This document shows positions 18,435-27,164 of a stretch of 64,000 nucleotides of DNA, in pieces. The DNA is from Alphaproteobacteria bacterium (GTDB taxonomy: Bacteria; Pseudomonadota; Alphaproteobacteria; CACIAM-22H2), in NCBI GenBank assembly GCA_016793165.1, contig JAEULA010000114.1:186001-250000 (forward strand), in the 5' to 3' direction. How positions within the stretch are numbered: the stretch's first letter is position 1; each line of letters starts with the position of its first letter. Both the position numbers and the translations under genes were made by a program. The notes beneath the pieces were generated by a model. It was not told the origin of the DNA. It was given only the letters and a program-made list of their open reading frames with translations, and did no database searches.

Positions 18435-18956
18435 ATGATCGATCCCGTTCGCCGTTCCCTGCTTTGCCGCCTCGGCCGGTCGTCGGCCGGTCTCGCCGTC
18501 GCCTTCGGCCTCGCCCTCGGCCTCGTGCTGGCCGGTCCGGGGGGCGCAGCGGGCGCCGAGTTCAATGCCGGGACGATGCGGGTTCATACGCCGGTCGCGT
18601 TCTCGACGCCGGCGGCGGCCCGCAACGGGGCGGCCTACCTGATCATGCAGAACCGCGGCAGCGCCGCCGACCGCCTGATGTCGGCCTCGACGCCCGCCGC
18701 GGCGCGTGTGGAGCTGCACTCGACGGTGACCGAAGGCGGCGTCATGAAGATGCGGCCGCTGACGGCGATCGATATCCCTGCGGGCGGCACGGTCAGGCTG
18801 CAGCGCGGCGGCCAGCACGTGATGCTGCTCGATCTGCGCGAGCCGCTGAAGGCCGGCGCGAGCTTCCCGCTCACCCTCGTGTTCGAGAAGGCCGGCGCGC
18901 TCGAGGTCACCGTGAACGTCGAGCCGGTGCGCGGGACGGGCGGCCACCACCATTGA
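18435..18956 (+). CDS. Periplasmic copper chaperone PCu(A)C-family protein
   Basis: A 173-residue exported protein with a signal peptide (hydrophobic AGLAVAFGLALGLVLAGPGGAAGA). The copper(I) ligands of the family are recognisable: His in MRVHTP, Met in AYLIMQN, His in VELHST and Met in GVMKMRP (H-x(n)-M-x(n)-H-x-x-x-x-x-x-M-x-M arrangement). These proteins hand copper to the CuA or CuB site of haem-copper oxidases. The protein ends in GGHHH, a small extra histidine cluster that may bind metal. No oxidase or Sco gene is adjacent. Start ATG 18435. Confidence 0.88.
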   Translation: MIDPVRRSLLCRLGRSSAGLAVAFGLALGLVLAGPGGAAGAEFNAGTMRVHTPVAFSTPAAARNGAAYLIMQNRGSAADRLMSASTPAAARVELHSTVTEGGVMKMRPLTAIDIPAGGTVRLQRGGQHVMLLDLREPLKAGASFPLTLVFEKAGALEVTVNVEPVRGTGGHHH

Positions 18957-19040
18957 GTGCGCCGGCGGCGCGCGGCACGCGACGATCGCGCGCCCGGCGG
19001 CCGCTTTCGGGCGGCGCTTTTGCGGCTACCGGACGGGCAG

Positions 19041-19052
19041 CTAACATGTTAG
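19041..19052. promoter_or_regulatory. Perfect 12-bp palindrome, candidate operator
   Basis: The sequence ctaacatgttag is a perfect palindrome, A+T-rich in a GC-rich gap, 53 nt before the binding-protein start at 19105. Its position in the leader of the sugar-importer operon fits a repressor operator (GntR- or LacI-type regulators bind comparable sites). No regulator gene is adjacent, so the cognate protein is unknown. Confidence 0.5.
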
Positions 19053-19104
19053 TCCACACCGGTCGGCCTGGCCGGCAGAAGCCTTTTCTTCGGGAGGAAC
19101 TGGG

Positions 19105-20457
19105 ATGAGTGAACGGATCAAGGACCGCGGTCGGATCACGCGCCGCGCCGCGCTCTCGGCTGGCGTCGGCGCCCTTGCGGCACCGGCGATCATGAAGGTC
19201 GCGACGGCGCAGACCAGCGGCGCCTTCAACTGGAAGCGCTTCGCGGGCCAGAGCATCGAGGTGTCCCTGACCCTCGGGCCGCGCGCGAACGTGCTGCGCC
19301 AGTACGAGAAGGAGTTCACCGAGCTGACGGGCATCAAGGTCGGCTCCGAGGCGGTGCCGGAGCAGCAGCACCGCCAGCAGGTCGTCATCCAGTTCAATTC
19401 CGGCAATCCGCAGTTCGACGTCCTGACCGTGTCGCTGCACGTCCAGAAGCGCCTCGTCGGCAAGGCCAAGTGGCTGCACGACATGAAGGCGCTGCTGGCG
19501 GACTCGCAGCTCACGGCGCCCGACTACGACTTCCCGGACTTCACGGCGGGCGGCCTGCGCTGGGCGACCCAGGGCGACGGCCGCATGGACACGCTGCCGC
19601 TGAACATCGATCCGTGGATGATCTACTACAACAAGGAGCTCTTCGCGGCGAAGGGGCTCGCCTTCCCGAAGAACTTCGAGGAGATCGTGATGGCGGCCGA
19701 GAAGCTGACCGACAAGGCGTCGGGTCAGTACGGCTGGGTGTCGCGCGGCCTCAAGAACGCCAACGTGCCGGTGTGGACGAGCTTCATGCTCGGCCACGAC
19801 GTCGACCCGGTGAACCCGAAGACGATCCAGCTCCAGACGATGTCGGACGGCGCGATCGCGGCGGCCGAGTACTACAAGAAGCTCAACCGCGAATACGCCC
19901 CGCCGGGCACGGTCGGCTTCAACTGGAACGAGGCGCAGACGTCGTTCAGCCAGGGCAAGATCGGCATGTGGATCGACGGCATCGGCTTCGCGCCGCCGCT
20001 GGAGGATCCGACCAAGTCGCGCGTCGTCGGCAAGGTCGGCTACGCGGTGATGCCGCAGGGCCCGAAGGCGCGCCACTCCGCGACCTTCGCCGACGGCATC
20101 GGCGTGCCGGTCGCGAGCAAGAAGAAGGAAGCCGCGTATCTCTACTGCCAGTGGGCCACGTCGAAGCTGATGTGCAATCGCCTGCTGCAGTCGGGCGGCG
20201 GCTCGCCCTGCCGCGGCTCGTCGTACACGAACGCGGAGGTCATCTCGAGCCTCAAGCTGCCGCGCGAGTGGCTGAGCTGCCTCCAGGAGTCGGCGGCGAT
20301 CGGCCGTCCGGGGCTGCCCGAGATCGTGCCGGTGACCGAGTTCCGCGACGTCTTCGGGGTCGGCCTCACCAACACGATCGGCGGCGCCGACGCGCGCGCC
20401 GAGATCCAGAAGGCGACCGAGGCCTTCACGCCGGTGCTGGCGAAGTCCGAGGCCTGA
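19105..20457 (+). CDS. Carbohydrate ABC transporter substrate-binding protein (family 1)
   Basis: A 450-residue periplasmic solute receptor with a Tat-like signal (GRITRRAALSAGVGALAAPAIMKVATAQ). The mature fold matches family 1 sugar-binding proteins: FDVLTVSLHVQ, LPLNIDPWMIYYNKELFAAKGL (hinge and first crossing), and FSQGKIGMWIDG (second lobe). It leads an operon with two permeases but no ATPase gene. Sugar or polyol is the family expectation. The ATG at 19105 follows gggaggaactggg, a strong ribosome site. Confidence 0.92.
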   Translation: MSERIKDRGRITRRAALSAGVGALAAPAIMKVATAQTSGAFNWKRFAGQSIEVSLTLGPRANVLRQYEKEFTELTGIKVGSEAVPEQQHRQQVVIQFNSGNPQFDVLTVSLHVQKRLVGKAKWLHDMKALLADSQLTAPDYDFPDFTAGGLRWATQGDGRMDTLPLNIDPWMIYYNKELFAAKGLAFPKNFEEIVMAAEKLTDKASGQYGWVSRGLKNANVPVWTSFMLGHDVDPVNPKTIQLQTMSDGAIAAAEYYKKLNREYAPPGTVGFNWNEAQTSFSQGKIGMWIDGIGFAPPLEDPTKSRVVGKVGYAVMPQGPKARHSATFADGIGVPVASKKKEAAYLYCQWATSKLMCNRLLQSGGGSPCRGSSYTNAEVISSLKLPREWLSCLQESAAIGRPGLPEIVPVTEFRDVFGVGLTNTIGGADARAEIQKATEAFTPVLAKSEA

Positions 20458-20481
20458 GACCGGCCGCGACCTCCGTCCCGA

Positions 20482-20593
20482 CCCTCCCCCGGATCCTTCG
20501 CGCCGGGGGAGGGAGCGCGGTTGCGCCGATGCGCGACCGTCCCGACGCGGGGCAGCCGCCGACCTCTCGCCCGGCGAGGCGAGCGGGGGACGG
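20482..20593. repeat. GC-rich hairpin cluster between binding-protein and permease genes
   Basis: Arms 20482-20492 and 20503-20513 form a perfect 11-bp stem (ccctcccccgg with its complement) around a 10-nt loop. Further downstream, ccgtccc at 20537-20543 can pair with ggggacgg at about 20586-20593. There is no T-run, so simple rho-independent termination is unlikely. The location between a highly expressed binding protein and its permeases suggests a role in mRNA stability or attenuation. Confidence 0.6.
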
Positions 20594-20602
20594 CCGGGGC
20601 GG

Positions 20603-21526
20603 GTGCGGCGCCGGCGAAACGACACGCAGGGTCCCTTGAGCACGACATCCGCCCACGCGCGCGGCCCCAGCTACGGCCGCAATTACCTGCCCTTCGCCTA
20701 TCCGGCGCTCGTGATCACCGTCGCCGTGATCGTGTTCCCGTGGCTGTTCACGCTGTTCATGAGCGTGCACGAGTGGAAGATCGGCTCGGCCCGCGAGTTC
20801 GTCGGCTTCGCCAACTACTTCAAGCTCGCCACCGATCCCCGCTTCATCGAGTCGATCGGCCACACGCTGTATTTCACGGCGCTCGCCGTCGTCCTGCCGA
20901 TCGGGTTCGGGACGGCCGCCGCCCTGGTCTTCAACGAGCGCTTCCCGCTGCGCGGCTTGTGCCGCGCGATCTTCATCCTGCCGATGATGGCGACGCCGGT
21001 CGCGATCGCGCTGGTGTGGAAGATGATGTTCCACCCGCAGCTCGGGGTGCTGAACTACATCCTGAGCCTGTTCGGCCTGCCGCCGACGCTCTGGCACACC
21101 TCGGTCGACACGGTGATCCCGACCCTGGTCATGGTCGAGGTCTGGCACTGGACGCCGCTGGTGATGCTGATCGTCCTCGGCGGCCTCGCCGCCGCGCCCA
21201 CCGAGCCTTACGAATCCGCCAAGCTCGACGGCGCGAACGCCTGGCAGATGTTCCGCTACATCACCCTGCCGCTGATCCTGCCGTTCATCGTGCTCGCCAC
21301 GGTGATCCGCACCATCGACGCGCTCAAGGCGTTCGACACGATCTTCGTCATATCCGAGGGCGGACCCGGCACCGCGTCCGAGACGATCAACATCTACCTC
21401 TATCTGCAGGCCTTCTCGTTCTACAACATCGGCTACGCCTCGGCGGTCGTGGTCGTGTTCTTCGTGCTCATCATCGTGCTGGCGATGGTTCTGCTGTGGC
21501 TCCGGCAGAAGGCGAAATGGTCATGA
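20603..21526 (+). CDS. Sugar ABC transporter permease (MalF/UgpA type)
   Basis: A 307-residue inner-membrane permease with six hydrophobic segments. The coupling loop YESAKLDGANAWQMFRYITLPLILP (EAA motif) is near residue 210. GTG 20603 is used here; TTG 20636 (LSTTSAHARGPSYGR) is an equally plausible start that would leave a longer leader and a 296-residue protein. It pairs with the permease at 21523, overlapping it by 4 nt. Confidence 0.9.
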   Translation: MRRRRNDTQGPLSTTSAHARGPSYGRNYLPFAYPALVITVAVIVFPWLFTLFMSVHEWKIGSAREFVGFANYFKLATDPRFIESIGHTLYFTALAVVLPIGFGTAAALVFNERFPLRGLCRAIFILPMMATPVAIALVWKMMFHPQLGVLNYILSLFGLPPTLWHTSVDTVIPTLVMVEVWHWTPLVMLIVLGGLAAAPTEPYESAKLDGANAWQMFRYITLPLILPFIVLATVIRTIDALKAFDTIFVISEGGPGTASETINIYLYLQAFSFYNIGYASAVVVVFFVLIIVLAMVLLWLRQKAKWS

Positions 21527-22392
21527 GCGCCCCGCCGCCCCCGACGGCCGCCGCCCCCGGGCTCGCCTGGTGGGCCCGGCGCATCGCCGGCAAGGTCGCC
21601 TTCGCGCTGTCGGTGTTCGTGATCGTCTCGCCGGCGATCCTCGTGATGCTGTGGATGCTGTCGCTCTCGCTGAAGAACGAGGTCGACAACATGGCGTTCC
21701 CGCCGGTGATGATCCCGAGCCCGCCGACCTTCGCGAACTTCGAGGCGGTGTTCGAGAACTCCAACATCATGCGCTACCTGGTCAACAGCCTGTTCGTCAC
21801 CGGGCTCGCGACGCTGGTTGCGATCGTCGTCGGCGTGCCGGCGGGCTACGGCATCGCCAAGGCGCAGGCGCACAAGCTGGCGATCGCGATCCTGATCGCG
21901 CGCATCACGCCGGCGCTCAGCTACCTGATCCCGCTGTACATGCTGTTCCAGCTGCTCGGGCTCACCGGCAGCCTGTGGCCGATCTTCATCACGCATCTCG
22001 TGATCACGATCCCGATCTTCGTCTACATCATGATCGGCTTCTTCGAGAGCCTTCCGCCCGATCTCGAGGAGGCGGCGCTGATCGACGGCTGCACGCTGTG
22101 GCAGGCCTTCCGCCACGTGGCGCTGCCGCTGGCGCGGCCGGGAATCGTGGTGGCGATGATCCTGTCGATCATCTTCAGCTGGAACAATTTCGTCTTCGGC
22201 GCGGTGCTCGGCGGCCGCCAGACGCGCACGCTCCCGGCCGCGGTCTACAACATGCTCACCTTCGAGCAGGTCGCCTGGGGCCCGCTCGCGGCGGCAGCGC
22301 TGCTCGTCACCGCGCCCGTCCTGGTGCTGACGCTGCTGATCCAGAAGGAGATCGTCGGCGGCCTGACGGCGGGCGGCGTCAAGGGCGGCTGA
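21523..22392 (+). CDS. Sugar ABC transporter permease (MalG/UgpE type)
   Basis: A 289-residue permease with six predicted helices and the coupling loop LEEAALIDGCTLWQAFRHVALPLARPG. It ends in GGLTAGGVKG, the usual MalG-family C-terminus. The ATG at 21523 overlaps the stop of the partner permease (ATGA). The gene is the last of this operon: its 3' end overlaps the tail of the convergent desaturase gene by 14 nt, so no ATPase gene can follow directly. Confidence 0.93.
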   Translation: MSAPPPPTAAAPGLAWWARRIAGKVAFALSVFVIVSPAILVMLWMLSLSLKNEVDNMAFPPVMIPSPPTFANFEAVFENSNIMRYLVNSLFVTGLATLVAIVVGVPAGYGIAKAQAHKLAIAILIARITPALSYLIPLYMLFQLLGLTGSLWPIFITHLVITIPIFVYIMIGFFESLPPDLEEAALIDGCTLWQAFRHVALPLARPGIVVAMILSIIFSWNNFVFGAVLGGRQTRTLPAAVYNMLTFEQVAWGPLAAAALLVTAPVLVLTLLIQKEIVGGLTAGGVKGG

Positions 22393-23503
22393 AGGCGTCG
22401 CTCGCGCCGTCGTCGACCAGCGCGACGTGCACCGCGGCGCCCGGTGTGAAGGGTCGGGCGGTCGCCGGCAGCCGGCGCTCGACGAAATGGTCGGGGTCGC
22501 GGCGCTGGCGCAGCAGCGCCGGGATGATCTCGCGATAGGCATCGACGAAGCCCGCATAGGGCCTCGGCATATCGTCCTTCAAGAGCGCATGGAGCTCGGG
22601 CAGGCGGTGATAGGGCACCATCGGGAACATGTGGTGCTCCACGTGGTAGTTCATGTTCCAGTACAGGAAGCGCGCGATCGGCCCCATGTGGACGGTCCGG
22701 CAGTTCAGGCGGTGGTCGAGCACGTCCTCGGCCAGGCCCGCGTGCTGCGTGAGCCCGGTCAGCACGTGGAACCAGGCGCCATGGAGCGACGCGAGGCCGC
22801 CGAGCATCAGCGGCAGGAGGCTGCCGCTCGCCACCGCGGCGACCAGCGTCGCGGTGTGGATCGCGAGATAGACCCGCGCCGTGCGATGGATCCGCGGCCA
22901 GCAGCGCTCAGGGACGTAGGTCGCCTCGTCGGGCAGCATGCGGCCGGCGGCATGCGTGAACAGCTTGACGAAGTGGGCCTTCGCCTGCAGCAGGCCGAGG
23001 AACTTCATCGCCGTCTTGAGGAGACTGATCGGCCGCTGCGCGCCGATCTCCGGATCGCGCCCGACGATGAGCGTGTCCATGTGGTGGCGTGCGTGGCTCC
23101 AGCGCCAGAGCTCGGGCTCGCGCAGGATCATGAAGCACGCGGCGTGGTAGACGGCGTCGTTCATCCACTGCGTCCTGAATGCGGTGCGGTGCCCGCATTC
23201 GTGCCATCGCGAGTCGCTCGACGAGCCGTAGAGCACGCCGTAGACGAGGAGGAACGGGACGCACCACCACGTGCCCCAGGTCAGCACGGCGCCGGTGCCG
23301 CTGACCGCGAAGCCCGCGATCCAGAGGAGCGTGTCGCGGATGGCCGGGCCGTCCTCGCGCTGCATCAGCCGCTTGAGCTCCTCGCGCGGCACGTCGCTGC
23401 GGTACCAGCGCGCCTTCGCCAGGCCCCGCGTCTCGGCGCGCCTCGTGTCCTCGCCGACGAGGCTGTAGTCGCGTCCCCGGTCGGCCGCGGCCATGGCCGC
23501 CAT
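22379..23503 (-). CDS. Membrane fatty-acid desaturase-family protein
   Basis: A 374-residue integral-membrane di-iron enzyme. All three histidine boxes are present: HECGH, HARHH and NYHVEHHMFPMVPYHRLPELH, with hydrophobic segments between the boxes. The family desaturates or hydroxylates lipid-like chains using O2 and a ferredoxin. It begins 2 nt from the stop of the DapA-family gene and is the last gene of the sugar-acid-like cluster, an odd partner. ATG 23503 is used; ATG 23494 is a nearby alternative. Its 3' end overlaps that of the convergent permease. Confidence 0.9.
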   Translation of the reverse strand: MAAMAAADRGRDYSLVGEDTRRAETRGLAKARWYRSDVPREELKRLMQREDGPAIRDTLLWIAGFAVSGTGAVLTWGTWWCVPFLLVYGVLYGSSSDSRWHECGHRTAFRTQWMNDAVYHAACFMILREPELWRWSHARHHMDTLIVGRDPEIGAQRPISLLKTAMKFLGLLQAKAHFVKLFTHAAGRMLPDEATYVPERCWPRIHRTARVYLAIHTATLVAAVASGSLLPLMLGGLASLHGAWFHVLTGLTQHAGLAEDVLDHRLNCRTVHMGPIARFLYWNMNYHVEHHMFPMVPYHRLPELHALLKDDMPRPYAGFVDAYREIIPALLRQRRDPDHFVERRLPATARPFTPGAAVHVALVDDGASDAFSRP

Positions 23504-23504
23504 C

Positions 23505-24404
23505 TCACCCGGCGCGCGCGGGCAGGATGTCGGCGAGCTCGGCGAGCATCGCGTCGAGCTCGCGTTCGTCGCCGGCATCGAGCCGCGGCCCGGCGGCGCG
23601 CACGAAGGTGCTCTCGATCACGCCGCGCCGGGCCAGCACTGCCTTGGTCATCGCCATCCGGAACACGGCCTGGAAGTTGAGCAGCGGCAGCATGCGGTTG
23701 AACAGCCGGCGGACGCCGGCCGCGTCGCCGACACGATGGAGCATGAACTGCTTGGCGTGCAGCTCGGTGAGCTCGCAGGCCGGCATCGTTCCCGCGGCGC
23801 CGCGCGCCAGCTCGTCGGTGATGTAGCGTCCGCCGGCGCCGCCGAAGACCCCCTTCAGCCCGCGCGGTTTCAGGGCCAGCAGCTGCGAGATGCGCTGGCC
23901 GCAGGGCATCGTCTCCTCCTTCACGTACTCGACGCCCGGCACGGTCTCGACCAGCCTGGCGACCGCGGCCATGGTCAGCGCCGATCCGAGCGGGGGCGGG
24001 GCGTTCTGCAGGATGACGGGAGCGCCGGCGGCGTCGGCGACATCGCGGTAGAAGGCCTCGATGCGCGCCGGATCGTCCTTCATCGCGGCGGGATTCATCG
24101 CCATGACCGCGGCCGCGCCGAGCTGCTTCGCCTGCGCCGCGAAGCCGAGGGAGCTCGGGCCGTCGGTCGAGGACACGCCGATCACCAGCGGGATGCGGCC
24201 GCCATTCGCCCGCGCGACGACCTCGGCCAGGCGCGTGCGCTCCGCGGGCTTGAGCGTGTCGAACTCGCTCGCCACGCCCGGGAAGACGAGCCCGTCGGCG
24301 CCGGCGCGCACGATGTAGTCGACGACGCGCTCGAGGTCGCGCTCGACGGGGGAGCCGTCGGCGGCGAAGGGCGTCGGAACGATGGGGAAGACTCCGGACA
24401 GCAT
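23505..24404 (-). CDS. Dihydrodipicolinate synthase/N-acetylneuraminate lyase family protein
   Basis: A 299-residue TIM-barrel class I aldolase. The Schiff-base lysine lies in VEYVKEET, and the GVASEF segment matches the family GttGE loop in modified form. In DapA the catalytic Tyr sits in a YN-P motif; here the equivalent stretch is ILQNAPPP, with Gln in place of Tyr. This argues against lysine biosynthesis and for a catabolic lyase or dehydratase acting on a 2-keto sugar acid. It follows the SDR gene by 7 nt. Confidence 0.85.
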   Translation of the reverse strand: MLSGVFPIVPTPFAADGSPVERDLERVVDYIVRAGADGLVFPGVASEFDTLKPAERTRLAEVVARANGGRIPLVIGVSSTDGPSSLGFAAQAKQLGAAAVMAMNPAAMKDDPARIEAFYRDVADAAGAPVILQNAPPPLGSALTMAAVARLVETVPGVEYVKEETMPCGQRISQLLALKPRGLKGVFGGAGGRYITDELARGAAGTMPACELTELHAKQFMLHRVGDAAGVRRLFNRMLPLLNFQAVFRMAMTKAVLARRGVIESTFVRAAGPRLDAGDERELDAMLAELADILPARAG

Positions 24405-24411
24405 CGGATGA

Positions 24412-25269
24412 TCAGCCTTTCTTCTGGGGATCGGGCCAGGGGTCGCGCCCGTACCAGCGGCGGACCTTGGGCGAGACGAGCGCCGAGGCGGCGAGCGAGG
24501 ACAGGCCGCCATCGACCGGGATGTCGGCGCCGTTCACGAAGCCCGACTCGTCGGAAGCGAGGTACAGGGCGGCGTAGGCGACGTCGGCGGGCGAGCCGAG
24601 CCGCCCGACGGGATAGGCCTCGATGTTGAGCCGGACGTCGTAGTCGCTCATCGATGCCGCCATCTTCTCGGTGAAGATGAGGCCGGGCGAGAGTGAGTTG
24701 CAGCGCACCCCGCGCGGCCCGTACTCGACCGCGATCTGCATGGTGAGGGCGCGCACGCCGCCCTTCGCGGCGGTGTAGGCCGGCAGGTGGGGATTGGCGT
24801 GGATCTGGTTGACCGAGGCGAGATTGACGATCGAGCCGCCGTGGCCGTCGGCCGTCATCGCGCCGACGGCCTCGCGGCACAGCGCGAACACCTGGGTGAG
24901 GCAGGCATCGATCGTCGACTCCCAGTCGGCGTCGGTCGTCTCGAGCAGCGGCTTCGTCGCGTAGGCGGCCGCGTTGTTGACGACGAAGTCGAGCCGGCCC
25001 GCGCGCTGCGCCGCCGCGACGAGCTGCCGGGGCGAGTCCGCGGCCGTGACGTCCAGCGGCAGCGCGACGACCTGCGCGCCGTCCGCGCGCCACTCCCCGG
25101 CGGTCCGCTCGAGCAGGGCGGCGTCGTTGTCGCAGACGACCAGCCGTGCGCCCGCCCGGGCGAACAGCCCCGCGATCCCCTTGCCGATCCCCTGCGCAGC
25201 ACCGGTGACGATCCCGGTCTTGCCCTGGAGGCGCCCGCCGACGGCGCCGCGCGCCGGTCCCGTGCTCAT
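24412..25269 (-). CDS. Short-chain dehydrogenase/reductase (SDR)
   Basis: A 285-residue classical SDR. Cofactor motif TGAAQGIGKGIA at residue 20, NNAA near 100, catalytic Ser in NLASVNQ and YTAAK (Tyr and Lys) are all present; the Asp in VVCDND after the second strand suggests NAD preference. It presumably oxidises or reduces a sugar-acid hydroxyl alongside the DapA-family lyase. Its start overlaps the stop of the upstream permease by 4 nt, tying it to the importer. Confidence 0.9.
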   Translation of the reverse strand: MSTGPARGAVGGRLQGKTGIVTGAAQGIGKGIAGLFARAGARLVVCDNDAALLERTAGEWRADGAQVVALPLDVTAADSPRQLVAAAQRAGRLDFVVNNAAAYATKPLLETTDADWESTIDACLTQVFALCREAVGAMTADGHGGSIVNLASVNQIHANPHLPAYTAAKGGVRALTMQIAVEYGPRGVRCNSLSPGLIFTEKMAASMSDYDVRLNIEAYPVGRLGSPADVAYAALYLASDESGFVNGADIPVDGGLSSLAASALVSPKVRRWYGRDPWPDPQKKG

Positions 25270-26105
25270 GACTTTACCGCTCCTGCCGTGAGGCCCTGGA
25301 TGAAGTGGCGCTGGACGAGGGAGAAGCCGATGACGACCGGCAGCGCCGCGAGCAGCGATGCCGCCATCGCCGCGCCCCAGTTCGCCGTCTGCTCGTTCAG
25401 ATAGTTGTACAGCAGGCCCGGTCCGACCGTGCGCATCTCGGTCGCGGTCAGGATGGTCATCGCGAACTGGAGGTCGTTCCACGCCCACATGAAGGCGTAG
25501 AGGAACACCGTGATTACCGCCGGCCAGGAGATCGGCAGGACGATCCGGCGCATGATCAGGAGCTCTGACGCGCCGTCGGCCCGCGCCGCCTCGATCAGCT
25601 CGTGCGGCAGGTTCACGAAGTAGCTGTACATCATGTAGCAGCCCGCGGGCAGCGCGAGCGTGAGGTAGGCGAGGATCAGACCCGGATAGGTGTTGAGCAG
25701 GTTCCAGTCCGACAGCATCGGGTAGACGCTGATCAGCAGCACGCCGTGCGGGATCACCTGGGCCGCGAGCAGCGCGTACATCAGCGGGATGCGGCCGCGG
25801 TAGCGGTACTTGGCGAAGCTGAATCCGGCGCAGGTGGCGAGCACGGTGGTGAGGATCGCGCTGCCGCCGGCGGCGATCACGCTGTTGAGCAGGTTGCGCG
25901 GCAGCGTGCCGCGCGTCAGCGCATCGACGAAGTTCTCGAGCGTCGGCGCCAGCGGGACGATCGTCGGCACGACGCGGAAGAGCTCGGCATTGGTCTTGAA
26001 GGACGTCGAGACCAGCCAATAGAGCGGGAAGAACAGGAACGTCCCGATCGACGCGAGCAGCGCCAGGAAGACGAGGCGCGAGAGCGGCCGGGTGAGGTCG
26101 AACAT
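25266..26105 (-). CDS. Sugar ABC transporter permease (MalG type), importer 2
   Basis: A 279-residue permease starting MFDLTRPLSRLVFLALLASIG, with six hydrophobic segments and the coupling loop LIEAARADGASELLIMRRIVLPISWP. It ends FIQGLTAGAVKS, a MalG-type tail. The start ATG 26105 is 11 nt from the stop of its partner permease. It overlaps the downstream SDR gene by 4 nt. Confidence 0.92.
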   Translation of the reverse strand: MFDLTRPLSRLVFLALLASIGTFLFFPLYWLVSTSFKTNAELFRVVPTIVPLAPTLENFVDALTRGTLPRNLLNSVIAAGGSAILTTVLATCAGFSFAKYRYRGRIPLMYALLAAQVIPHGVLLISVYPMLSDWNLLNTYPGLILAYLTLALPAGCYMMYSYFVNLPHELIEAARADGASELLIMRRIVLPISWPAVITVFLYAFMWAWNDLQFAMTILTATEMRTVGPGLLYNYLNEQTANWGAAMAASLLAALPVVIGFSLVQRHFIQGLTAGAVKS

Positions 26106-26116
26106 CGCGCGGCCGC

Positions 26117-27004
26117 CTATTTCACGAGCCGGCGCAGATAGGCCCAGGCCGGCGGCAGCACGCTGATCACGTAGATCACGCCGATCGCCGCGGCGAATCC
26201 CATGTCCCAATTCTCGAAGGCCTGCTTGTAGATCTCGACCGACAGGGTCGTCGTCGCGCGCACCGGGCCGCCCGAGGTCAGGGCGTAGATCACGTCGAAC
26301 TGGTGGATGTTCCCGATCGCCGCGATCAGCACCACGATCATGAGCGTCGGCCGCAGATGCGGCACCACGACGTGGCGCACGAGGTGCCAGTTGTTGGCGC
26401 CGTCGATGCGCGCGGCCTCGAGCTGCTCCTTGGACAGGCTCTGCATGCCCGACAGGAAGAAGGTCATGTAGAGCGGGATCGACAGCCACGACTTGGCCAT
26501 CATGATGGCGACGCGGGCGCCGGTGCTGTCGCTCAGCCAGGCCACCGGCCTGTCGAGGATGCCGAGGCCGAGCAATGCCGCATTCAGAATCCCGTATCGG
26601 CCGTTGAGGATCCACGACCACAGGAAGGCGGTCACCGTCGCGGGCAGGACCCAGGCGAGCAGCGATGCGGCACGGATGAAGTCCCGGGCCCAGAAGGGCT
26701 GCTGCATGAGCAGCGCCCATGCGAGGCCAAGCAGGGTGGCGAGCGCCGTCGTGCAGATCACGAAGCCGAGAGTCGTGAGCCACGCCTGTATCACCGTCGG
26801 CTCGCTCAGGATCCGCCGGAAATTGCCGAGCCCGGCGAATTTCGGTACCGGGTCGAGCAGCGTGAACTCGTAGAGCGACATGAAGATCGAGTTCGCGAAC
26901 GGCCAGAGGATCACCACGACATAGGCGATCAGCGCCGGCGCCAGGAACATCAGCCCGGCGCGGCGCTCCGCGGCGTGGAACCCGGCGGAAGCGAAGCCCT
27001 TCAC
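26117..27004 (-). CDS. Sugar ABC transporter permease (MalF type), importer 2
   Basis: A 295-residue permease beginning at GTG 27004. Six helices; coupling loop LEAARIDGANNWHLVRHVVVPHLRP; conserved IHQFDVIYALTSGGP segment near the C-terminus, typical of MalF-like proteins. It lies after a 160-nt gap that holds a large inverted repeat separating it from its binding-protein gene. Confidence 0.92.
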   Translation of the reverse strand: MKGFASAGFHAAERRAGLMFLAPALIAYVVVILWPFANSIFMSLYEFTLLDPVPKFAGLGNFRRILSEPTVIQAWLTTLGFVICTTALATLLGLAWALLMQQPFWARDFIRAASLLAWVLPATVTAFLWSWILNGRYGILNAALLGLGILDRPVAWLSDSTGARVAIMMAKSWLSIPLYMTFFLSGMQSLSKEQLEAARIDGANNWHLVRHVVVPHLRPTLMIVVLIAAIGNIHQFDVIYALTSGGPVRATTTLSVEIYKQAFENWDMGFAAAIGVIYVISVLPPAWAYLRRLVK

Positions 27005-27035
27005 ACGCCGCTCCGGGTCGCGCGCGCGCGCGACC

Positions 27036-27154
27036 GGGAGGGGTGGCCGAGCGCGGCGAGGCGGGGGCGATCGATGGCGTCTCTCGAGGTCACGCTCGAC
27101 CGCCCCCGCCGCTGCGCGGCCACCCCTCCCATCGTGCTTCGCACGACGGGAGGG
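27036..27154. repeat. Large inverted repeat plus hairpin between binding-protein and permease genes
   Basis: The arm at 27036-27073 (starting gggaggggtggccg) is nearly complementary to 27097-27130 (ending cggccacccctccc). A second stem, 27124-27137 with 27141-27154 (ccctcccatcgtgc and its complement), is 14 bp with one mismatch and a 3-nt loop. The two structures share the cccctccc segment and would be mutually exclusive, as in a REP-like or attenuator arrangement. No coding potential seen. Confidence 0.7.
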
Positions 27155-27164
27155 GAGATACGCA

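Noticed and set aside
23505..24404. Naming this gene dapA for lysine biosynthesis.
   Set aside because: The catalytic Tyr motif is replaced by Gln and the context is catabolic.
27020..27032. Alternating GC run that could form Z-DNA.
   Set aside because: It is only 13 nt, partly at the edge of a coding region, and common in this base composition.
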